Shown here: in pieces, positions 57,363-64,000 of the stretch
Numbering within the stretch: the first letter of the stretch is position 1
How the letters are laid out: every line of letters starts with the position of its first letter
Assembly: GCA_963763305.1 (NCBI GenBank)
Contig: CAVXNP010000001.1
Span: forward strand, 310,001-374,000
Reading direction: 5' to 3'
Length of the DNA stretch: 64,000 nucleotides
From: CAVXNP01 sp963763305
GTDB taxonomy: Bacteria; Pseudomonadota; Gammaproteobacteria; Xanthomonadales; Rhodanobacteraceae
Translations under genes and position numbers: made by a program
The notes under the pieces: generated by a model
Told to the model about the DNA's origin: nothing
Database searches by the model: none
Seen by the model: only the letters and a program-made list of their open reading frames with translations

Positions 57363-58804
57363 CTAGCTTCCTTCCCCTGCTGATGGCGCATGGTCTGGTA
57401 GGCGGCCAGCGCGCGCTGGCGCGAGGCCGGCCAGGTCGACCATCGGTGCCGGATAGCCGCTGCGCCGGAGCAGCGCCGGATCCGCGCCACGGTTCGTGCA
57501 GCAGCGGCCGTGGGGGCGTCGGCCAGCTCCGGCAGCCAGCGCCGCAGGTAGCTGCCCTGCGGGATCGAACCGCTGCGCCTGCGTGACCGGGTTGAAGATG
57601 CGGAAATACGGCGCGGCATCGGCGCCGCAGCCGGCCACCCATTGCCAGCCCAGTGTGTTGTTGGCCAGGTCGGCGTCGACCAGCGTGTCCCAGAACCAGC
57701 GCGCGCCGTGCTGCCAGTGCTGGCGCAGGTTCTTGGTCAGCAGGCTGGCCACGATCATGCGCACGCGGTTGTGCATCCAGCCGGTGTGCCCACAGCTCGC
57801 GCATGCCCGCGTCGACCAGCGGGATGCCGGTTCGACCCCGTTGCCAGCGCCGCAGCAGCGCCGGATCCGCGGCCGCCCAGGGAAAGGCGGTCGAAGCGCG
57901 GATTGAAGTTGGTCGTGGGCGTGTGCGGGAAGTGGTACAGCAGATGGTGGGCGAACTCGCGCCAGCCCAGCTCGCGCAGGTACGGTTCGAGGTCCGGCCG
58001 GCCGCGCGCGTCGCGCGCCGCGGCGGCGGCTTCCAGGCCGCTGCTGGATCTGGCGCGGGGAGATCTCGCCGAAGTGCAGGTGCGGAGACAGCCGCGAGGT
58101 ACCGTGCCGGGCCGGCAGGTCGCGGCCGCGGGCGTAGTCGGCCAGCGCATCGTCGGCGAACAGCTCCAGCATCTCGTGGGCTCCACGCTCGCCCGGCGTC
58201 CAGCGACCGCGCCAGTCCGCCGGTCCACTCGATGGCCGGCAGCAGCCGCAGCGCCTCCAGCGGCAGACCGCCGTCGCTGTCGGCCAGCCGCAGTGGCGGG
58301 GGCGGGCAGCGGTGCGGGAGGCGCCCAGCTGCGCGCGAAGCTTGCGCCAGTACGGCGTGAACACCCGGTACGGTTCGCCCTGTCCGGTCTGGATCTGCCA
58401 TGGCTCGCACCACAGTGCGCCCTCGCAGCTGTGCACCTCGAGCCCCTGCTCGCGCAGCGCGGCCTTCATCCGCGTGTCGCGCTCGATCGCGGCCGGCTCG
58501 TATAGGCGGTTCCAGTACACCGCGCTCGGCGCCGGTCTGCGCGACCAGCTGGCGCAGGCTGGCCAGGCTGTCGCCGCGGCACAGGTGCAGGCGGCCTCCG
58601 CTGGCCTGCATGGCTTGGCTCCAGCGCCTGCAGCGAATGGTGCAGCCACCAGCGACTGGCGGCGCCCGGCGCCCAGCCGCCCTCTTCCTGCGGCGCATGG
58701 ATGTACACCGGCAACACCTGCTCGTGCGCGGCGCACGCGGCATGCAGGGCGGGATGGTCGGCCAGGCGAAGGTCGCGGCGCAGCCAGACGATGGCGAGGG
58801 ACAT
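57363..58804 (-). CDS. phrB: deoxyribodipyrimidine photolyase, frameshifted
   Basis: A blue-light DNA repair enzyme with an N-terminal alpha/beta antenna domain (IVWLRRDLRLADHPAL) and a C-terminal FAD domain (GWREFAHHLLYHFP, FPWAAADPALLRRWQRGRTGIPLVDAGMREL, HTGWMHNRVRMIVASLLTKNL, DLANNTLGWQWVAG, PYFRIFNP). At least eight frame changes occur; clear insertions follow TCG, CCC and GCC codons near 58200, 57566 and 57422. The corrected length is about 475 residues, usual for class I photolyases. The exact end is uncertain: the TAG at 57363-57365 is in a neighbouring frame and is taken as the likely stop. The start codon complements 58802-58804. Confidence 0.82.
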
Positions 58805-58990
58805 GGACGATCCGGATCAGTGGTCGATGGTGTCGGTGTACGCATGGAACGGGAAAACGGATGCGCTCGGGCGCTGACTCGTGCGCGGTCCGCTTCCGCA
58901 GCGGCGCCAGTTCACGCCCGGCTTCGACCGTGCTTGCTGCAATGGTCCAACGCAGGCGCACCCGATCCACCGTCAACGCTAGGAGATTCC

Positions 58991-59503
58991 ATGGACATTA
59001 CACAACTGATCCTTGACGACCACCATGAGCAGCGCCGGCTGTTCGGCATCCTGGACCAGATCGACCGTACCGACCGCGACTCGCTGCAGGCGCTGTGGCG
59101 GCAGCTGTCGGACTTTCTCGAAGTGCACGCCGAGGCCGAGGAAAAGCACTTCTACCCACGGTTGCTGGAGCTTGGCCGCGGCGCCGGCAGCAAGGACAGC
59201 GCCGGGGCCGAGACCGAGGATGCGATCAAGGACCACAACGAGATCCGCGATGCAATCGCCAAGGTGGATGAGCACCCGGTCGGCTCCGACCCCTGGTTCG
59301 CCGCCGTGGCGCAGGCGCGCAAGGCCAACAGCACGCACATGGGCGAGGAGGAGCGTGAAAGCCTGGCCGATTTCCGCCGCCACGCGCCGCTGCAGGTCAG
59401 GCATGAGCTGGCCGTTGCCTTCGCCGCGTTCGAGGCCAGCCACCGCGTCGGCATCCAGGCGCGGGACAAGGACCCGCAGGCCTACATCAAACGGCATTCG
59501 TAA
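58991..59503 (+). CDS. hemerythrin-domain protein
   Basis: A 170-residue four-helix protein. The ligand pattern is present: His in LDDHHEQRR, His and Glu in EVHAEAEEKHFYP, His in KDHNEIRDA and His-Glu in STHMGEEERE. This is enough for a di-iron O2 or NO binding centre. AGGAG at 58981 is the ribosome-binding site. It lies between the photolyase gene (divergent) and an ABC exporter on the same strand. It may protect against oxidative or nitrosative stress, an inference from the fold. Confidence 0.82.
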   Translation: MDITQLILDDHHEQRRLFGILDQIDRTDRDSLQALWRQLSDFLEVHAEAEEKHFYPRLLELGRGAGSKDSAGAETEDAIKDHNEIRDAIAKVDEHPVGSDPWFAAVAQARKANSTHMGEEERESLADFRRHAPLQVRHELAVAFAAFEASHRVGIQARDKDPQAYIKRHS

Positions 59504-59599
59504 GCGCCAGCGCGTCGCCGTTGGCGGAGCGCCGTCGACGGCGCCCTCCGGGCGGTTGGGGAAGCGGATGCGCGCCCCCATATCGCGCGCTGTTACCCC

Positions 59600-61387
59600 A
59601 TGGCAGCGCCCCCGATGAGCGAACCCTCGCAGAACGACGCCAAGCCCGCGCGCAAGATCGGCGCGCTGCGCCAGTTGTGGCCCTTCCTGAAACCGCACAA
59701 GGCGCTGGCGATCGGCTGGCTGGTGTTCCTGGGCCTGTCGTCCGGCTCCAGCCTGGTGCTGCCGGTGGCGGTGCGGCACATGATCGACCAAGGCTTCGGT
59801 CACGCCAACGCGGTGGCGATCAACCAGACCTTCCTGGGCCTGTTCGCGGTGGCGCTGGTGCTGGCCTTCGCCACCGCCGCCCGCTATTTCTGCATCACCC
59901 TGCTCAGCGAGCGCGCGCTGGCGCTGCTGCGGCAGAAGCTCTACGCCCACGTGATTCGTCTGGACGTCGGTTTCTTCGAGCGCAGCCGGGTCGGCGAGCT
60001 GATCTCGCGCCTGGGCACCGACACCGAGGTGGTGCAGACGCTGATCGGCTCGGGCGTGTCGGTGGCGCTGCGCAGCGCGGTGATGCTGCTGGGCGCCGGC
60101 GCAATGATGGTGTGGACCAGTCCGCGCCTGGCCGGCCTGACCGCGCTGGTGATCCCGGCGGTGATGCTGCCGATCCTGGTGTTCGGCCGCCGCGTGCAGA
60201 AGCTCTCGCGCGCCAGCCAGGATCGCCTGGCCGACGCCGCCGCGATCGCCAACGAGACCCTCAATGCGGCGCCGGCGGTGAAGGCGTACGCGCGCGAGAA
60301 CATCGAGAGCGTGCGCTATCGCGGCGCGATCGACCGCGCGCTGGAGAGCGCACGGCGCCGAATCGGCATGCGCGCCGTGCTCACCGCGGCGGTGATCGTG
60401 CTGTTCTTCGGCGCCATCACCCTGGTGCTGTGGGCCGGCGCGCGCGATGTGCTGGCCGGGGCCCTGGACGCGGGCGTGCTGGGGCAGTTCGTGCTGTATG
60501 CGGTGTTCGCCGCCGGCTCGGTGGCCGGGCTGTCCGAAGTGTGGGGCGACGTGATGCGCGCCGCCGGCGCGATGGAGCGCATCGGCGAACTGTTCGGCGA
60601 GCAGGCGGGAATCGCCGACCCCGCTGCGCCGCTGGCCCTGCCCCGTCCGGTCCGCGGCGCGCTGCACTTCGAGCACGTCAGCTTCCACTACCCGAGCCGG
60701 CCGGACGCGCCGGCTTTGCACGATTTCGACCTGTGCATCCAGCCGGGCGAAACAGTGGCCCTGGTCGGCCCTTCGGGCGCCGGCAAGAGTACCGTGCTGT
60801 CGCTGTTGCTGCGCTTCTACGACCCGCAGGACGGCCGCATCCAGCTCGATGGCGTGGACCTGCGCTCGCTGACCCTGGCCGGGCTGCGCGGTGCGATCGC
60901 GCTGGTGCCGCAGGAAACGGTGATCTTCGGCGGCAGCGCGGCCGACAACATCCGTTTCGGCCGGCAGGACGCGGGCGACGACGAAGTGCACGAGGCGGCG
61001 CGTGCCGCCGAAGCGGACGAATTCATCCGTGCGCTCGACGGCGGCTACGCGGCCGAGCTGGGCGAACGTGGCGTACGCCTGTCCGGCGGCCAGCGCCAGC
61101 GTGTGGCGATCGCCCGGGCGATCCTGCGCGATGCGCCGCTGTTGCTGCTGGACGAGGCCACCTCGGCGCTGGACGCGCAATCGGAGGCCGCCATCCAGCA
61201 TGCGCTGGAGCGCCTGGAGAAGGGCCGCACCACCCTGGTCATCGCGCACCGGCTGGCCACCGTGCTGCGCGCCGACCGTATCGTGGTGATGGACGGCGGC
61301 CGCATCGTGGCCCAGGGCACCCACGAGAGCCTGCTGGCCGAGGGCGGCCTGTACGCCGAGCTGGCCCGGCTGCAGTTCACCGCCTGA
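59600..61387 (+). CDS. ABC-type exporter, fused membrane and ATPase domains
   Basis: A 595-residue half-transporter. The first about 320 residues carry six helices and the coupling-helix region (GVSV, FGRRVQKLSRASQDRL, ETLNAAPAVKAYARE), and the ATPase domain has Walker A GPSGAGKST, Q-loop ALVPQETVIFGGS, signature LSGGQRQR, Walker B LLLLDEATSALD and the switch His in VIAHRL. It belongs to the MsbA/multidrug type and works as a dimer. The start may be 59600 or 59615 (both ATG). It is intact. It lies 96 bp after the hemerythrin gene. The substrate is unknown; lipid or drug export are the family's usual roles. Confidence 0.88.
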   Translation: MAAPPMSEPSQNDAKPARKIGALRQLWPFLKPHKALAIGWLVFLGLSSGSSLVLPVAVRHMIDQGFGHANAVAINQTFLGLFAVALVLAFATAARYFCITLLSERALALLRQKLYAHVIRLDVGFFERSRVGELISRLGTDTEVVQTLIGSGVSVALRSAVMLLGAGAMMVWTSPRLAGLTALVIPAVMLPILVFGRRVQKLSRASQDRLADAAAIANETLNAAPAVKAYARENIESVRYRGAIDRALESARRRIGMRAVLTAAVIVLFFGAITLVLWAGARDVLAGALDAGVLGQFVLYAVFAAGSVAGLSEVWGDVMRAAGAMERIGELFGEQAGIADPAAPLALPRPVRGALHFEHVSFHYPSRPDAPALHDFDLCIQPGETVALVGPSGAGKSTVLSLLLRFYDPQDGRIQLDGVDLRSLTLAGLRGAIALVPQETVIFGGSAADNIRFGRQDAGDDEVHEAARAAEADEFIRALDGGYAAELGERGVRLSGGQRQRVAIARAILRDAPLLLLDEATSALDAQSEAAIQHALERLEKGRTTLVIAHRLATVLRADRIVVMDGGRIVAQGTHESLLAEGGLYAELARLQFTA

Positions 61388-61452
61388 GCCCGGGCAGACG
61401 GCAGGCCCGATCCTTGCCGCGCCATTGACGCGGCGCTTCCTAGCGTCGCCGC

Positions 61453-62446
61453 ATGCCCGACCTGTTGCTCCAGCCGCTCCCGCAAGGCCTGTACTGCCCG
61501 GCGGGCGATTTCTTCATCGATCCGCCGCAGCCGGTGGCGCGTGCGGTAATCACGCATGCCCATGGTGACCACGCACGCCAGGGCAATGCGCACTACCACG
61601 TGGCCGCACCGGGCCTGGCGCTGATGCGCGAGCGGCTGGGTGAGCCTGCAAGCATCCAGGCGCATGCGTTCGGCGAGGCGTTCGCACTGGGTCCGGTGCG
61701 GGTCTCGCTGCATCCGTCCGGACACATGCTCGGTGCGGCGCAGATCCGCCTCGAGCATGCCGGCCAGGTGGTGGTGGTTTCAGGCGACTACAAGCGCGAG
61801 CCCGATCCCACCTGCCGCCCGTTCGAGCCGGTGCCGTGCGACGTGTTCGTGACCGAATCCACCTTCGGCCTGCCGGTGTACCGCTGGCCGCCGATCGCCG
61901 GAGTGATCGACCAGTTGCTGGCCTGGTGGGACGACTGCGCGCGGCGCGCCGTGCCGGCGGTGCTGTTCTGCTACGCCCTGGGCAAGGCGCAGCGAGTGCT
62001 GGCCGAGCTGGGGCTGCGCTGCAACCGCCAGGCCTGGCTGCACGGTGCGCTGCTGCGGCCGGTGGAGCTGTACCGGGAGGCCGGTGTGTCGATGTTGCCG
62101 ACCCGTGCGCTGGAGGAGGACACCCGCGGCAGCGCCCTTGGCGGCGAGCTGGTCCTGGCGCCGCCCTCCGCGGCCGCCTCGCGCTGGATGCGGCGCTTTC
62201 CGACGGCGTCCACCGGGTTCGTCTCCGGCTGGATGCAGGTGCGCGGAAATCGGCGCCGGCGTGGCTACGACCGGGGCTTCGTGGTGTCCGACCATGCCGA
62301 CTGGCCGTCACTGCTGCGCACCGTCGCCGACAGCCGGGCCCGGCGCGTCTACGTGACCCACGGCGAGGGCGACGCGCTGATCCGCTACCTGCGCGAATCC
62401 GGCCACGATGCGCGGCCGCTGGCCAGCCCTGGCGGAGGCCCCCTGA
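61453..62446 (+). CDS. ligase-associated MBL-fold DNA exonuclease
   Basis: A metallo-beta-lactamase/beta-CASP nuclease of the SNM1-like type, found beside ATP-dependent ligases. The metal motif THAHGDHA is at residue about 36, followed by HPSGHMLGAAQ, SGDYKRE, TESTFGLPVYRWP and FVVSDHADWP with the last His ligand, and YVTHGEG. About 330 residues. As written, the frame continues straight into the ligase; removing one C of the CCCCC run at 62439-62443 gives a TGA at 62444-62446 overlapping the ligase ATG. It probably trims DNA ends before ligation. Confidence 0.82.
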
Positions 62447-64000
62447 TGCGCCGCTTTGCCGACCTGTTCGCGGCCCTGGACCGTACCGGCTCGACCGCGG
62501 CCAAGCGCGACGCGATCGCCGCCTACCTGCACGACGCACCGCCCGGTGACGCGGCCTGGGCGATCTACGCCCTGGGTGGCGGCAAGCTGCGCCGGCTGGC
62601 CACCACCACCGAGCTGCGAGAGGCGGTGCAGCAGGTCACCGGGTACCCCGAATGGCTGGTCAGCGAAAGCCACCAGCACGTGGGCGACCTGGCCGAGGCG
62701 ATTGCCCTGCTGCTGCCGCCGGGCGACGCCCGGCTTGCCGATACCCCGCTGCAATTGTGGATGGAACAGTGGCTGCCGGCCCTGCGCGCGCTGGACGCCG
62801 GCCGCGCGAATCGACCAGTTGCAGTCGTGGTGGCGGGGGCTGCCGGTGGAGCAGGTATTCCTGCTCAACAAGCTGCTGACCGGCGCGTTGCGGGTGGGCG
62901 TGTCGCAACGGCTGGTGGTGCAGGCGCTGGCGCTGTGGTCGCAACTGCCCACCGACCTGATCGCCCATCGCCTGAGCGGCGACTGGCGGCCGCGTCCCGA
63001 TGCACTGGCGGCACTGGCCCGGGCCCCGGAGGAAAACGAGCACCAGGCCGATCGTCCCTATCCGTTCTACCTGGCCTCGCCGCTGGAGCAGCCGGTGGAT
63101 GCACTGGGTCGGCGCGAGGACTGGCTGGCGGAGTGGAAATGGGACGGGATCCGCGCACAGCTGATGCGCCGCACTGGCAGCGTCGGCCTGTGGTCCCGTG
63201 GCGAGGAACGGCTGGACGGCCGCTTCCCGGAAGTCGAACGGGCCGCCGACATGGCTGCCCGATGGCTGCGTGATGGACGGCGAGCTGCTCGCCTGGCAGG
63301 CGGCCGGCAACCTGCCGCGCCCGTTCGCCGCGCTGCAGAAGCGCATCGGCAAGCGCAAGCCGGGCAGCCGCCTGCTGCGCGGAGACGCCGGTGGTGTTCA
63401 TGGCCTACGACCTGCTCGAGCAGCAGGGACAGGACCTGCGCGCGCTGCCGCTGGGCGAGCGACGCGAGCGCCTGCGGGCATTGCTCGATGGCGCACCGGC
63501 CGAGCTGCGTTTCTCGCCGGCGCTGCAGGCACCGGACTGGGCGACGCTGGCCGAAGCGCGCGGGCAGTCCCGGCCGCGGCAGACCGAGGGCCTGATGCTC
63601 AAGCGGCTGGACTCGCCCTACCGGGTCGGCCGCAAGCGCGGCGACTGGTGGAAGTGGAAGGTGGACCCGTACACGCTGGACGCGGTGCTGATCTACGCGC
63701 AACCGGGTCACGGCCGCCGCGCCGGCCTGTACACCGACTACACCTTCGGCGTCTGGGACCATGACCGTCTGGTACCGGTGGCCAAGGCCTACTCCGGCCT
63801 GGACGACGCCGAGATCGCCACGCTGGACCAGTGGATACGTGCGAACACGCTCGAGCGCTTCGGACCGGTGCGCTCGGTGCAGCCGCTGCACGTATTCGAA
63901 CTGGCCTACGAAGCGATCCAGCGCTCCGGCCGGCACAAGTCCGGGGTGGCGGTGCGCTTTCCGCGCATCGCCCGCTGGCGCACCGACCTTGCGCCGCGCG
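62446..64000 (+). CDS. ATP-dependent DNA ligase, frameshifted, 3' end cut by window
   Basis: An ATP-dependent ligase of the bacterial LigB/Lig-C-like group that accompanies the MBL exonuclease. The ATG at 62446 has GGAGG 7 bases upstream (62434-62438), and the protein opens RRFADLFAALD as in this family. The adenylation lysine is in EWKWDGIRAQ, motif III is VMDGELLAW, IV EGLMLK and V WWKWKVD. Shifts occur near 62811, 63254 and 63386 (CGC then G). About 515 codons are visible, and the OB-fold runs off the window. In related genomes such pairs lie next to an Lhr-type helicase and an Mre11-like phosphoesterase, which may follow. Confidence 0.85.

Noticed and set aside
58979..61324. 781-codon minus-strand frame across the hemerythrin and ABC genes
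   Set aside because: Antisense shadow; the plus-strand genes have complete Walker and His motifs.

Overview
The window is GC-rich, densely coded DNA from a gammaproteobacterium of the Xanthomonadales/Lysobacterales, most probably Rhodanobacteraceae (Rhodanobacter/Dyella type). The evidence is the family composition (Caulobacter/Xanthomonas-type TonB receptor beside a flavin halogenase, SLC45-like sugar permease, sucA-sucB-lpdA, folP-glmM, tpiA-secG-tRNA-Leu) and the REP-type palindromes with a GGAGCGACTTCAGTCGCGA core. The genus is inferred, not shown.

Layout. 1-20.6 kb is a maltodextrin/starch utilisation locus: TonB-dependent receptor (5' end cut), flavin-dependent halogenase, secreted GH13 and GH31 enzymes, a six-hairpin glycosidase, an MFS sugar permease, another secreted GH13, and two GH13 enzymes without signal peptides. 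A CYP152-type fatty-acid peroxygenase and an orphan CheB-like methylesterase lie in the middle on the other strand. The two glycosidase operons share a promoter module, TACGTA followed exactly 39 bp later by TACCAT. 20.7-21.2 kb is a 13-copy, 42-bp tandem array. 21.4-27 kb holds alkylation repair (Ada-AlkA fusion coupled to Ogt), a lipoprotein phosphodiesterase and an MFS exporter. 27-35 kb holds sucA-sucB-lpdA, a LOG protein, an AcuI-type reductase and a PilH-like regulator. 35-44 kb is housekeeping: tRNA-Leu(GAG), secG, tpiA, an SDR and two iron-oxygenase-like genes, then glmM, folP, orn and sbcB. 44-50 kb is accessory, with inverted REP doublets around a DUF2461 gene, an MHS transporter and a secreted hydrolase pair. 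50-64 kb holds the coupled epmA/VOC/ligA operon, a PAP2 protein, two cation/proton antiporters, photolyase, a hemerythrin, an ABC exporter, and an MBL-fold exonuclease followed by an ATP-dependent DNA ligase that runs off the end.

Almost all genes look functional, but about 15 of them, including essential ones (ligA, sucA, sucB, lpdA), are broken by single-base shifts. Where conserved protein motifs pin the position, the extra base directly follows a third codon base and usually gives the synonymous alternative; a few sites lack a wobble base instead. The best explanation is that single-nucleotide differences between co-assembled strains were written as indels, so these genes are annotated here as whole genes with sequence errors. 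The shifts cluster at 12-15.3 kb and 51.8-58.6 kb and are absent from 1-11.7 kb, 35-43 kb and 44.5-50 kb.

How it works together (inferred from families and signal peptides): starch oligosaccharides cross the outer membrane through the TonB receptor, are trimmed in the periplasm by the signal-peptide-bearing GH13, GH31 and six-hairpin enzymes, enter the cytoplasm through the SLC45-like permease, and are finished by the two leaderless GH13 enzymes.
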